Part shown: in pieces, positions 45,526 to 57,257 of the stretch
Position numbering within the stretch: position 1 is the first letter of the stretch
How the letters are laid out: every line of letters begins with the position of its first letter
Assembly (NCBI GenBank): GCA_009760855.2
Contig: WPIO01000002.1
Span: 5,327,001 to 5,391,000, forward strand
Reading direction: 5' to 3'
DNA from: Cristatella mucedo
Taxonomy: Eukaryota > Bryozoa > Phylactolaemata > Cristatellidae
DNA: 64,000 bases
Program-made: the position numbers and the translations under genes
The notes under the pieces: generated by a model
What the model was told of the DNA's origin: nothing
Databases searched by the model: none
What the model saw: only the letters and a program-made list of their open reading frames with translations

Positions 45526-45942
45526 AGTCTGTTAAAGAAGTTAGGCTGGAAAACGAAGGTGTGTGCTTCAGTGCCAAGCTCAGCCCGTCGTTGAGTTCAT
45601 CACACAAATACTAAGAATGCTTAGAAATGCAATTAGCATCTGTGACCGAATCAGAGACCTGGATGACGCCACTATCCTGCACGATCTTCGTGCCAAGCTG
45701 CAAGGTAGAAATCTGAAAACTACAAATATGGCTCAGAGCCGGACACTGGTCCAATGCTCCAACGCGGCATCATAGCTGTATTGACTGAAATATGAAAGTT
45801 TGCCTCGGCAGTATACCGGCTGAGGGTACCGTCAGAGCACTTGCTAAGTAAAAAAGCCTTGAGCTTGTAATAAGCTTTCTTGCAGTTTTCGGCAGAGAAT
45901 TCGGCTCAGAGTAAAGAGCTTGCAGTGTTTACACAGCTCATT

Positions 45943-46064
45943 TTGGCTTCGTGAATGTACACTTATAATGTATAGAATAGAACACACATACAATTTATAT
46001 ATATATATATAAATTGCATGTGCGTTATATTCTATACATTATAAGTGTACATTCACGAAGCCAA
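45943..46064. repeat. Palindrome around (TA)n
   Basis: TTGGCTTCGTGAATGTACAC at the left is repeated in reverse complement at the right (GTGTACATTCACGAAGCCAA). Arms of about 53 nt are joined by TA repeats. Confidence 0.9.
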
Positions 46065-46090
46065 TATATATATATATATATATATATCCA

Positions 46091-46129
<39 letters not shown>

Positions 46130-46177
46130 GTCCATTCATATATATTTATATCCATATATATATATATATATCCATTA

Positions 46178-46316
46178 GGGCGTCAATCCAGCAACCGGTG
46201 CGGCTGCACTTACAAGTATATATATATATAAGTATACAGTATATATATATAAGTATATATATATATAAGTATATATATATATAAGTATATATATATATAA
46301 GTATATATATATATAA

Positions 46317-46358
<42 letters not shown>

Positions 46359-46398
46359 TTGTAAGTGCAGCCGTACCGATTGCTGGATTGACGCCCGA
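46178..46398. repeat. Second inverted duplication around (TA)n
   Basis: GGGCGTCAATCCAGCAACCG at 46178 is the reverse complement of a stretch ending at 46398; the arms are about 43 nt. The spacer is degenerate TA with regular TATAAG steps. Confidence 0.88.
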
Positions 46399-46543
46399 AT
46401 GGAACGCGTTTGTAAGAAAGAAGACTGTGTGATATCCTCAGCTAACATTGAACTCGCTATCTTCGCAACCCGAAGTGAACATCATTCAAAACCTGTTTCT
46501 AGTGAAAAGGTAAACATTGCACTGGATTAACAAGTGACATAGA

Positions 46544-46900
46544 ATCTAGAGACGAGATACATTCAAGTCGGTTGAGATGTCTGCAAGGAGATAATACGAA
46601 CTACCGGATGGAGGATTAAGGACGAGGCACCATTGAGCTGAGATTCTCGTGGCAGTGGAGTAAGACTGACCGTCCGCTCCTGAAAAGCCTATATCAGTGC
46701 TAGACCAGACAATTTCCTATGCAAAACATTGGTAAAGAGGTTATAAACATTTTTTCCTGAAAGAAAGAGCCAGTACGTTCAATCTAGCTGCCTGTTTGAG
46801 CCTGCTAAACCTCCAGGGACGAAACCCTAAGCTACGGCAGCCAAGCAGGCCCATAGCTAAACTCTTGAACACGGGAACACGTGCACCCACAATGTGCTGC
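46544..46900. other. Intronic spacer, no gene recognised
   Basis: Short unique stretch between repeat U and LTR element 2. Confidence 0.6.
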
Positions 46901-47164
46901 TGTTGTGTGTGCCTGTTGCTTCTCGGCAAATAATGTATGCCTCGCCTGCAGCAGATGGTTGAGCAATTGACTCGGTGCAGCCTTTGATGTAAGAACGTGG
47001 CCCACCACATGTGCACCCCCTTATCTGCCGTGAGTCAGCCCCCAGTGTACCTGCTGGGGGAATAAAGTCAGTCTCGTTTACTGCTCACGTTCGCCTGCTC
47101 GTATCTTCGTGTCTCCGTAAGACTCCGCTAGGGCTGCTGCCGCCGGAGGCACAGTAACGTAACA
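46901..47164 (+). repeat. 5' LTR of element 2
   Basis: TGTTGTGTG start, GGGGGAATAAAGTC as likely polyadenylation signal, end near GTAACGTAACA. Confidence 0.85.
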
Positions 47165-47166
47165 AT

Positions 47167-47177
47167 TGGTAGCAGAG
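47167..47177 (+). promoter_or_regulatory. Primer-binding site, initiator tRNA-Met type
   Basis: TGGTAGCAGAG two bases after the LTR is complementary to the 3' end of animal initiator tRNA-Met (CTCTGCTACCA). Confidence 0.78.
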
Positions 47178-47178
47178 A

Positions 47179-48187
47179 ATGATTACTGCAATTATGCCAC
47201 CGGTGTACGACCGTCGATCGCCGCTCGACCTCGGGATTGAACGCTTTGATGCCTCTGCGTCGGTAAACGGCTGGGACAAGGCATCTTGTACGAGCAAGGT
47301 GCAAGCATTTCTAGCGGGCGAAGCGCTCGTTGTATATCTGGAACTGGATAGCGGGAAGCAAACGATTAAAGAAGTAAAGGAGGCGTTCTCGCCAGAGGAG
47401 GGCCGTGGTGAGTACCACCACGACTTTGAAGGCCGCGTCCTGCAGGACGGTGAGCCGGTGCGGAACTTTATGTACGACTTGAGGCGCCTTCTCAGAAGAG
47501 CGATGCCAGACTTAAGCTGCGCAGCAAATGAGTCGCTCCTGTACCATAATGTTTTCAATGGACTGCCGGACAGTGTGGCCTCCACCGTCAAGGCTTCGCC
47601 GGACTGTAAAACTCCAACGGCCGCTCTGTAGCCAGCCATGGTTCTAATGGCTACGCAGCGAGGGCGTGCACACTCTACCGTAGCGTCCCTCGAGCAAGCC
47701 GGAGCGACGCGTGCCAAAGTCATCGACACGCTTACCGCCCGCCTGGCCACCTTAGGGGCCGAGCTCCAGCTCATGCGAATCGAAGCACCGGGCGCATCGG
47801 GAGAGCTTGGAAGAGAGTTTGCATCCGTGCTAGCGGGCTCGGCTCCCCATCGCCAGCGCCGGCAGACGGGAAACTTCGGCGGCCCTAAGAAAGCGCAGTG
47901 CTGGGAGTGCTCGGGCTTCGGCCATGTAGCCCGCAACTGTGCTAACCGCAGGGCCACACCGACTACCAGACGACCTCAGGGAAACGGCAAGGCTCTGCGG
48001 CTGGCTGGGGGGCTTCGGGCCGAGTCTAGAGAGTCCCCTTTGCGGTACCGCAACACGTTCGTCGTGCGTGACTGTCGTCGTCGGCGACAAAACTGTAATA
48101 GCATCGATCGACAGTGGTTCATGCTCGTCTCTAATTAAGGAAGAGGCTGATCGCCGCTGTACACGCCCACCATACCGTCCAACCTGA
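47179..48187 (+). pseudogene. Gag and protease start of LTR element 2
   Basis: Gag runs from 47179 with an in-frame stop at 47629-47631, then continues in the same frame to 48138 with one zinc knuckle, CWECSGFGHVARNC. The aspartic protease start IDSGSCSSL lies in another frame at about 48110 and is cut off by the LINE insertion at about 48217. Confidence 0.8.
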
Positions 48188-48216
48188 ACGACCTTAAAGA
48201 CGGCAGCCTATCAGCC

Positions 48217-49590
48217 TTTTGTATCGCCGTCTGTAACTCCACAAGGTCACAAAAACCATATGGGTGTTACGCTGGAGAGTTTTGTATAGCCCACTCACTG
48301 CCTAATCGGCTTTCGGTACGCATTTGGTAGCCAACGGACTTCGTCTCACACAATAAAGAGAAAGTGGGAAGCATAGCAGAGTCAGGAGAGCAGTTGAAGT
48401 AGTGAGTAGCATGTAAGTAGCAGCTCAGGACCGCTGGTAAGGGTGAGCCATAGTCGGTAGTAGGAGAGTAGCTGTCGTTGTGTAAGAATTGTGGAAGCGA
48501 GTTCCACAGTCTAGGACCTGCAGAGCTAAACCTTCTGTCACCAGCTGTTTTTAAGCGAAGGAATGGAACAGCTAATTTATTGTCAACACGTGACCTGAGG
48601 GCGCGAACAGGCTGAAACTGATGCAGCAGTTCAGCTAGGTACGAAGAAGCCAAGCCGTGGCGGGCCTTGTGGGTCAGCTTAAGAACTTTGCTCTGTATCC
48701 GTTGCTCAACCGGCATCCATCCTAGCTCTTTTAGCAAAGGAGACAAGTGCTCAAACCTCTGGGACTTGAAGACTAGCCTTGCAGCCATGTTCATAGTCCG
48801 TTCCAGTGGCCTAATAGCTTTCTTTGGAAGCCCAGCCAAAAGAGAATTACGATAATCAAGCCGAGACAGAACTACGGAACTAGTTAAGTTTTTTACTAGC
48901 AACCGTGGGAGACAGCTCCTGATATTCAATAAGGATCGTACGTGATGGCTAGCTGTAGAAGCAGTCTTCTGAATGACGCTTTTACAATTGAGGCAGCTGT
49001 CGAAAACGACACCTAAATTTCGAGCACGTGGTGATGGTCGCACAAGAGAATTACTTATTAGAAGAGCAAAGCCTTTTAATCCAGCCACACGCTCAGGTTG
49101 TCCTACGAGCAGCAGTTCGGTTGTATCATAATTTAATTTCAGGAAGTTTTCCGTCATCCAGGATTGAATATCGGCAAAGCAAGCATTCATTTCTCAGTTG
49201 CTGCAGCAGATTCCGACGGTTTGAATGACAAATACAACTAAGTATTGTCAGCGCAAAAGTGACATCCTACTCTATTATACTTGATCACTTTTCCCAGAGG
49301 TTGTGTATAAATGAAGAACAGCAAGGGACCGAGTACAGACCCTTGAGAGACTCCGCAGGTGACACTTCTCATGTGTGAGACCTGACCCCAACACGACACG
49401 GATTGAACACGATCAGACAAGTACGATTTGAACCACGCCAGTGCTTCGTCTGCCGGACCGATCGTTGTTCTCAATCACTCAAGCAGAACCTCTTGATCAA
49501 TGGTGTCGAAGGCAGCAGACAGATCTAGCAGAGCTAGGGCGGTGACATTCCCGTCGTCGTTGCCACGTAGAATGTCATGGTGTACATGGA
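48217..49590 (-). mobile_element. LINE family 2 insertion, 5' truncated
   Basis: A 307-codon frame (49190-48267) holds the protein C-terminus (NFLKLNYDTTELLLVGQPER, LSRLDYRNSLLAGLP, LGWMPVEQRIQSKVL). Upstream are YGVPQGS-type and FDTIDQEVLLE pieces. The catalytic box reads FCADNTQ, so one aspartate is lost. Truncated at the block around LLDLSAAFDTI and inserted against the direction of the LTR element. Confidence 0.85.
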
Positions 49591-49671
49591 GGAGCAGGCA
49601 CAGCATTCGTTCAAGCTCGAGATGCAATGTTTGGTGCTGCAGTTCGACGCGGATGATAAGACAATAATAAT

Positions 49672-50940
49672 AATTATAATAATAATAATGCACTTGATAA
49701 AGCGCCCTCCGAGAACTGAATCTCTCTCTAGGTGCTTTAAATTTGCTGCAAAGTGAATGCAATTGAATGGTAAGTAAAATCATTCTTGAAAAACAAACAA
49801 AATGAATAATATGGTTAGTGGTAACATGCACAGGTTCAGCATGCAAATGTGGTTAGTGGCAGCATGCACAGTGTCAGCACGCATAAGCACATGAAGGACG
49901 AATCACAGGGACCCACTAAATGCTGTCCTAAATAGGTGTGTTTTTAGGTTCCTTTTAAATGTAGTCAGGTCAGGGGATGTTCTGACGCAGGTCGGGAGGG
50001 AGTTCCAGGCTTTGGGAGCATACAAACTAAATGCACGGTCTCCAAAGGATTTAAGGTTTGTACGAGGTATTTGTAGATTGTGGGATTCCGAAAAGCGGGT
50101 TGTACGATGCTTGGCCTGATGGGGGAGTATATCTGAGAGATAGGCTGGAGCCATAGAATGAAGGGACCTAAAAGTGAGCGACAAAACCTTGAAGTCAATC
50201 CGTTGCTTGACTGGTAGCCAGTGCAGGTCGGCGAGAAGTGGAGCAATGTGGCAACTGCGAAGCTCACGACAGACAAGTCTAGCTGCAGAGTTTTGCACCA
50301 GCTGCAATCGCCTGATCGCACATGCTGGTAGGCCAGTAAGCAGTGAGTTGCAGAAGTCGAGAAGGGATGTCACGAATGCATGGACCAACTTAGATGTGGT
50401 ATCCTTATCTAAACAATCCCGAATTTCAGCAATGCTGTGAAGCTAAAAATAGGCGGTTTGACTGTGGAGCTGATATGGTCGTCTAACGAGAGGTCGCTTT
50501 GGAATATGACACCTAGATTTCGAGCTGATTCAACTGGAGATATGCTGGCAGAGCCAAATTTTGAGAGTCAGCCTTTCCAATCTCTGAATCACACTGGGTT
50601 TGCCCATAACCAGTAAGTTAGTCTTATCATTGTTTAGTTTTAGAAAATTTGCTGCCATCCATGTGTGGATGTCATCAGTGCATGCAGCAAGTGAGTTGAG
50701 AGAATTTGAGGTGCTCGAAGGGTGGGAGGGATCAAGGCAAAGGTACAACTGAGTGCCATCCGCATAGAAGTGAAAGCCTGGATTGCGCTTGGCAATCACA
50801 TCAGCAAGAGGCAGAGTATAAACCGTGAAAAGAATCGGACCTAGCATGGAGCCCTGAGGTACTCCATATTTCAGAGGTACTTCAGATGATCTTTGTCCTA
50901 TTCACGTCAATACTCTGAAGTCTCCCACTGAGATAGGAGC
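49672..50940 (-). mobile_element. L2-like LINE insertion, 5' truncated, well preserved end
   Basis: Reversed ATT tail at 49672-49690, 3' untranslated region, then an intact 161-codon C-terminal frame (50388-49903) with DFCNSLLTGLPAC, QNSAARLVC and FRTAFSGSL. A further frame (50847-50530) carries FYADGTQLYLC where ADD is expected. This is the best C-terminus of the family in the window. Confidence 0.87.
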
Positions 50941-53220
50941 TGAACATGTCTGCCCTCAGCTCTACAGAAGAGTGCTCGACAGGTTTCGGGCCTTCTTCCG
51001 GCGCCAACCAGGTTTGACTGATCTTTTCTCTCACCATATTCCAACAGGTAACAGTGCGCCAGTACGCGTCCCTGTGCGACGATGTCCACTGAATTTGCGA
51101 GACAAAATCATGGCGAAGCTTAAAGTTGTGCTAGAGCATGGTATCATCTTGCCGAGCTCAAGGCCGTGGATGGCACCAGCTGTTTACACGCCCGAGATAA
51201 ACGACGACGTTCGTATAACAGTAGACTACAGAGAACTTAATCAACGTACAGCAAAGGATGCTTATCCCTTGCTGTTACCGGACGAAATTCAGGACCTGCG
51301 CCCTGACCCGGAGAAAGTGCACTGCCAAGTCACCGACTGGCCAGTGCCGACTTCGGTGTCGGAGCTTCATACTTTTCTGGGCTTGGCGTCCTACTATCAC
51401 CGGTTCAATAATGTCTTTGCTAAGTTGGCCGCCCCTTTGCGTGCACTGTTTGCGACTGAGACGCCATACACTTGAGAGCGGACGCAACAACAGCACTTTG
51501 AGCTACTGAAGGAGGCGCTGGCAACGGCCCCGGTGCTTGCCTACCTGACGACTGCCGAGCCTTTCCGTCTCGACCGACGCTAGTGACCAAGGTTTCGGTG
51601 CGATATTGGAGCAAGGAGGCCGAGTGATGGCGTTCAAGAGCCGCACCTTGTCTCCTAGTGAACGAAACTATGGCACCATCCAATAAGAGTGTCTGGCACT
51701 CATATACGCCTTGAAGGAATTCAGGCACTACTTCCTGGGCAGAAGATTTGAGGCCAGAACCGATCACAATCCGCTTGTATGGCTTAATGGCCAAAAAGCA
51801 CAGGGGATTCTGACACGCTGGGCTGTCGCCTTGCAGTAATTCGAGTTTGACATCACATACAGGAGAGCCGAGCTTAACACACACAGAGATGCTCTGTCGC
51901 GCCGGCCAACGGAGGACCTGCCAGCGTGTCTCTACGAGTTTCGGCCGGTGGAAGAGATAAGCGACCTCAGAGAGATGCAGCGGCGAGACCCGTTTTTGAA
52001 GGCTGTGGCAGAGGCACTGGAGGCCGGTTCAAGCCGAGCACCACGTTGGACCCGTCATCATTACGGCGGTTCCGACAAATGTGGGGCCAGCTAAAACTGG
52101 CCGACGGCGCCCTCTACCGCTACTTTCGCCCTCGACCAGGAGCCGAATATAGATATGCTTTGGTCGCGCCGCCAGCCCGCCGAGAAGAACTGCTCAGGCG
52201 ACATCACGACGACAGTGGTCACTAAGGCGTAGAACGGACGTACGACCGACTAGGAGACCACGCTTATTGGGTCAATATCGGTTAAAGGTGCACACCTCGC
52301 TAACGCTCCGACGGTACCGATACCTGTAGGACGGCTGTGAGACATGGTAGCTGTAGACATCTTGAAGGTTGCCATGTCAGCGAGCGGCCACGAATACCTA
52401 CTGGTATTGCAGTACAGCTCTACGAAATGGCTCGAGGCCGTGCTTTTGCGAGAAAGGTCGGCTGAGACAGTTCGGATGGCGATGTTTAACATGTTCGTCC
52501 CTTTTGGTATGCCTGGCTTTCTGCACTCTGACCAGGGCAGTAATTTCTAGGCGGAGGTAATTACCACGTTCTGCAATGCTTTCGGCATACGCAAGAAGCG
52601 TACGACGCCTTACCATCCACACGGCGACGGCATGGTAGAAAGAGCCAACCAAACACTACTTACCATGCTGCGAACCTCATGTCTACACTCACCCGGGCAG
52701 TGGGAGAATAACCTTCCACTGCTTTTGTTCGCTTATCGTACGGCTCGGCAGCAAGCTACGGGCTATAGCCCCTTTGAGCTGATGTTTGGCCGCGAGCCGC
52801 AGCGCCTCGACAACCTTTCGGAGAGCGAGCGCACAATACGCTGCAGGCACAATACGCCTGCAGCGTATTGCGACTCGCTGAGTGAACAGCTCACCGAATT
52901 TCGGGAGCTAGTTGACACGCAGCTGGCTCGAAGTGCCGCCGAAGAAGAAGCGCAGCGCTGCCGAAACCAAAAACGCCACCGGCATATCGTCCCGGAGATC
53001 CGGTGTGGCTGTAGAATAGCTGACAGAGGCACAAGCTCGAACCGCGATGGCTCGGCGGCTGGAGAGTGGAAACGGTTCTGGGACCGGTCACCTTGCGCAT
53101 CGCAAATGACGCCGGCCACAGCAAGGTCGTGCATCTGGATAAGGTTAAGATGCGAGTTTCCCGGCTACAAGAGCCTAATCTCGACGTGACCCCCGAGTGG
53201 ATCGAGACCGAACGAGATGC
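50941..53220 (+). pseudogene. Pol remains of LTR element 2
   Basis: RT N-terminus with RVPVRRCPLNLRDKI, PWMAPAVYTPE and ITVDYRELNQR (50972-51290), then a jump to FLGLASYYHRF (about 51370). The segment holding the catalytic YxDD is missing. RNase H follows in broken frames (TDASDQGFGAILEQGGRV, TDHNPLVWL). Integrase: VDILKVA, HSDQGSNF, PYHPHGDGMVERANQTLL, with WENNLPLLLFAYRTA and GYSPFELMFGREPQRL. Several stops throughout. Confidence 0.85.
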
Positions 53221-53375
53221 TTAGAGACAGGCCTCGAATTCTGGCTCGGGGCCACCGTTCGCTGAGGAAGTCGAGAGTGCCAGCGAACTGACGGCTGCAC
53301 GAGATTCGGGCCGCGAGCAGCCCCCTGTCAAGCTGCCGGAATATGTGGTTTATTGACATTTTATTGGGGAAGGAA

Positions 53376-53654
53376 TGTTGTGTGAGCCTGTTGCTTCTCG
53401 GCCACTAACGTATGCCCCACCAGCAGCAGGTGGTTGAGCAATTGACTCGGTACAGCCTTCGATTTAAGCATGTGGCCCACCACATATGCACTCCCTTATC
53501 TGTGGTAAGTCAGCCCCCCCCCAGCTCGCATATGTACCTGCTGGAGGAATAAAGACAGAGTGTCTTATTCACCGCTCACGTTCGCCTGCTCGTATCTTCG
53601 TGTCTCCGTAAGACTCCACTAGGGCTGCTGCCGCCGGAGGCACGGTAACGTAAC
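53376..53654 (+). repeat. 3' LTR of element 2
   Basis: Preceded by the purine tract GGGGAAGGAA. Carries GGAGGAATAAAGAC and the same 3' block as the 5' LTR. A C9 run near 53513 lengthens it slightly. Confidence 0.85.
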
Positions 53655-53659
53655 GCTGC

Positions 53660-56416
53660 ACTGTCGCAGCCTGGCCGAGCAATAGTTCGTGGTCATACGG
53701 AAGCAATGCTGTGCTCTCCATTTCGTTCTGAATTTTATTATTTTTGAAAAGTAACAACGTGTTTAGTCACTGTACATGAGAGCACTTCGTAGGCATATTT
53801 AACAAACAGCTATTTGAGGGAGCTAACGCCTTATAAATTGAGCCCTTACAGAAGCTATTACGTATCTCGTGTAATTTCAAGAACAATTTGGCCAATAAAT
53901 GAATGAAGACTTTGCATTAGTGCAGACTAAATAATAAACAACTTTCAGAGTGCAGAAATGAGCCTTGAGAGCCATCATCGTGCAATGACGCAGGCAAGAA
54001 ACGCCTAACAAGGTCATCCGTTTGAATAACAGCAAGGGCACTGAATAGGACACACTGTCTTAAAGTTTTTGTTTGTACAGTTAATTCTCATACATAAGTA
54101 CTATTTACAGTCACATTCGTGAACGGTCAATTTTTGTGAAAAATATCTCCAAATTTTTATCATAAACATATCTCCAAACTTCACAAAAATGAGTTGCTTG
54201 GAATAACTGGTAATTAAGCCGAAGGGTTATCCGTGGGACACTAAAGCCAAAACTGATTTCTAAACGATATCGATGGACCACACCGTATAGGTATTTCTGT
54301 GATGACAATTATATTCTACTAGATTAGATGATTATAGTTGCAACACAAGAGTGGTGGGCGATGCACATAACTGTAGCACAGAAGCGGTGGCAAAAGAGGA
54401 CTGACAGGAAGCCCAAGCTTAGTGCTTCAGTGACAAAAGTAATAGCTGCAGATGAGAAAGATTCGTTGCCTGAGGGGTTGAGAAGCGACAGATCCGACTT
54501 CCAGGACCGAAAGAGCCAAAGGATCATTTGAGAGCAGTATTTGGGCAAATTAAAGACACCCATAGTCGCTTTTACTAAGGAATGGCTAAGTCTGGGTAAT
54601 GCAGGGGAAGACCAATCGAAGGACCTGAAGGGGCATCCTAGCAGGTTCTATTTTTTGGCACACCATTCCGACGTCGGTCCGATGGGGGTCTGAGCGATGT
54701 GGACGCTCATCGGCACAACTCGATGAGGCTAGCGACGATTTTGCAGCTCGAAGAAAGTTCAATAGTGAATTTTCATAGCCACCAGGCAACAGCTCTTTCT
54801 GCAGCACGTCCCGGAGTGGCTGACTGTGATAGATCCGGGTATGACCTAAGGCTTCTGTGTGATACATGAGCCTCCCAAACTGGTAGGGTAGGTGGTAGGC
54901 CTGGCTCACAAGAAATTCATTAACCACTAGATGAGGTCTCAACTTAATTTGCTAAACTATACGAAGCCCCTGATGATCCATCTGAATGTATGTATCGGTT
55001 ACTTTCATGATCATTTTAAAGTCGCGTTCAGCAGTATCAGCAGCTGGTCACGAATGTCTTTGCAGAATCTCAAGAAGCAAATTTCAATAATCAAGTGTAG
55101 AAATTACCCCTAACGACTGAAAAATCCCTTGCTTACTTAAAGTTGGCTACGACGTTGATATCAACCAACCGTAGCAATGAATATCCACACACAAATATAG
55201 ATCCCATAAACGGAAATCACTTCTGATGAGCTGGTCAGCTCCGACAGGTTGAATAGGCCTGACGCGAAATAAATGCAAACGGCAAAATCATCTAAGTTAT
55301 TCGAAAGTAACTAGTTAAAAACTAAATTTCATTTGATTACATATATAAGGCAATCACATTATATAAATACCGAAACTATCTAGAAGCTATAACTTGCACA
55401 TAAGTGAGTGGCACCTGCAAGTGCATACAATCTGTCCATCACGAATATCACAGGTGCATTGGAACGCAATATAAGGTGCAAGGTTGTAATTATTTTAAAA
55501 GAGTGCACGATAATGAGCAAAGTGAAATTTGTCCAGTCAATTTAAGCAGGTTGTTTAAACGTTATCTTTTTTGTACTTAAAGGTAGAGGTACAAGGAAAG
55601 TTACCAAGGTTAGCATTTGTTTTCGAATATTCACCATTCTCTGTCTTAATAGAAATATATTCCAATATAAAAAATAAGCCTGCCGAACATGCTGTCGTTG
55701 TCAAAACATAGCTCGTAGCGAAATATCTATGAAATATCTTCTCTAAGAGATAAGAAAACAAAAACTATTTTTAGGCTTAAGTTGCATTAATCAACACATG
55801 TTTACAATTTAAATTGTTTTAATAGATCTAAACGGGACTTAATTTTCAACTTCAACTTGGCAAATCCAATTATGATATGCTTAATTTTGTAGGGTCCTTA
55901 TCTAGAAGTAAATAAACTATTTCAGCAGTTGATAAGCCTAAAAAGGAGAATACTCTTGACTATATTTGCCATACAACACGTTTCTGGAACACTGCGGGGG
56001 CTCAATCACCATAATAATGCAATTTGGGTGAAGGCTGAGGTTGGGCTAAGTTGGAAAGCAAGGGGATTATAACAAGAACGTAAAGGGGCAGTGTGACCAG
56101 ATAGCATACTTCAGAATTCAACAAAATTTAAAATGTAAATTTGTCTAGTAATTAAAAATGAGTCAATAGTAGTAGGAAAATATGGAAACCTAAGGCTTTG
56201 ATCAAATCGTATGAGCTAAACATTTGCAAGAATTGAGGCGTTAAGGACGCTTGATGAGGCTAATCTTGGCTAACACTACACAATGCCCACGAAGCACATA
56301 TTTAAATAACATTGAAATTATTAAGTGGTGATAATTTCATGGGGAAAGGGGTTCACTAAAGCCAAATTTCACAACATGAATGGTGTGCTAACCTAGGAAC
56401 ACCATGAGTTGACCTC
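53660..56416. other. Intron 6, no recognised gene
   Basis: AT-rich except for 54324-54942, where a 118-codon minus frame (54586-54942) and neighbouring frames on both strands are open but match nothing I know. Probably chance or an unknown repeat. Confidence 0.45.
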
Positions 56417-56422
56417 AACGGT

Positions 56423-56571
56423 GCCAAGCTGGTTTGGTCTAGAGGTTAAGGTGCTCGCCCCGACCAAGGTCTGACTGAGGTCGCGGGCTCGAGCCCCGAG
56501 GCATATGTGAAGCGCCTGAATAGAGATTAAGTTCTCTTGGGGCGCTATATAAATGAATTATATATTTTTTT
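56423..56571 (+). mobile_element. SINE family A, best copy, with target duplication
   Basis: GCCAAGCTGG start, box A TGGTCTAGAGGTTAAGG, box B region GTCGCGGGCTCGAGCCCCG, tail GATTAAGTTCTCTTGGGGCG and ATATAAATGAATTAT. AACGGT occurs at 56417-56422 and 56572-56577, a target duplication that fixes both ends. Opposite in direction to the integrin gene that contains it. Confidence 0.85.
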
Positions 56572-56935
56572 AACGGTTGGTACCAAAGAAAGATTATTTT
56601 GCTAGGTAAGCAAGTACGCCACAAGGTAGCCGCAGAAGCACCAGTATACATCACAGTCTGGGCCATTCCACGCCAGCATTGCTTAAACGTCATGCAGCTG
56701 GCTCGTAGATCAGAACTTGCCGTGCACACCAAGCGCAATGAGAGTGAATCACTGCTCTCAGTAGGCCAGCGATTGAAATTCGCCCAACCTAGCTGCTTGT
56801 AGTAGGCGATAACACTGGTTGATTTATTTTATAACTACAGGCAACTCCCTGAAACATCCTACACAGTTTAAGTCTCGAGAAGAATAACAGCAGATGCCAA
56901 CACACGTGGAAAGAGTAAGATAAGCAGGGTCTTAC

Positions 56936-57046
56936 TGCGAACATTGATGATGTCCACTTTGTGACGGCTGGCAGTGCGATCGTAGGAAAAAGAGAAGGTC
57001 AGCTCGCAGGCCTCGTCGTCAGTGTACCAGCATGTCTGCAGGCTGC
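56936..57046 (-). CDS. Integrin beta exon: beta-tail domain, second part
   Basis: Encodes SLQTCWYTDDEACELTFSF and KVDIINV, matching the beta-tail domain whose C-W/Y pattern precedes the membrane. The acceptor TTGGTTTAAAG in phase 1 gives a Gly across the junction; the donor is GTAAGA in phase 1. 111 nt. The next exon lies 18.7 kb away. Confidence 0.82.
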
Positions 57047-57136
57047 CTTTAAACCAACAGATCGCGAGGACTGTGAGACAAAGCGTATACTGATGCATGA
57101 ACAGTAAGCTAAAGTATTATATGTAGAGTCACTCAC

Positions 57137-57257
57137 CACTCGGCACACTCTCTATTATGTTCACCTTCACGTTTTGGCAATTGCTTGGGCAGTTCCTGCC
57201 ATCTTGCTTCAGACATTCGACGCATGGGCGGAACTCTTGGCAGCTACCACTGCATTC
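57137..57257 (-). CDS. Integrin beta exon: beta-tail domain, first part
   Basis: The acceptor TGTGTTGCAG is in phase 0 and the donor GTGAGT in phase 1. Encodes ECSGSCQEFRPCVECLKQDG and NCPSNC, the cysteine-rich block that follows I-EGF4 in integrin beta chains (compare C..C..HKECVQC of vertebrate beta1). 121 nt, open. Confidence 0.88.

Larger units (their letters stand above)
45526..46543. repeat. Long direct repeat U, right copy
   Basis: Begins at the base after the 3' LTR and runs to the position matching the base before the 5' LTR. It is longer than the left copy because the microsatellite has expanded and acquired inverted duplications (45943-46064 and 46178-46398). The short open frame is also kept here (45563-45775). 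Confidence 0.9.
46901..53654 (+). mobile_element. Gypsy-type LTR retrotransposon 2 with two nested LINEs
   Basis: LTRs at 46901-47164 and 53376-53654, primer-binding site, gag, protease, partial RT, RNase H and integrase. GCTGC stands before the 5' LTR (46896-46900) and after the 3' LTR (53655-53659), a 5-bp target duplication. The interior is split by a family 2 LINE (48217-49590) and an L2-like LINE (49672-50940), both minus strand, with about 80 bases of element sequence between them. The RT core with its catalytic box is deleted, so it cannot move on its own. Confidence 0.85.
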
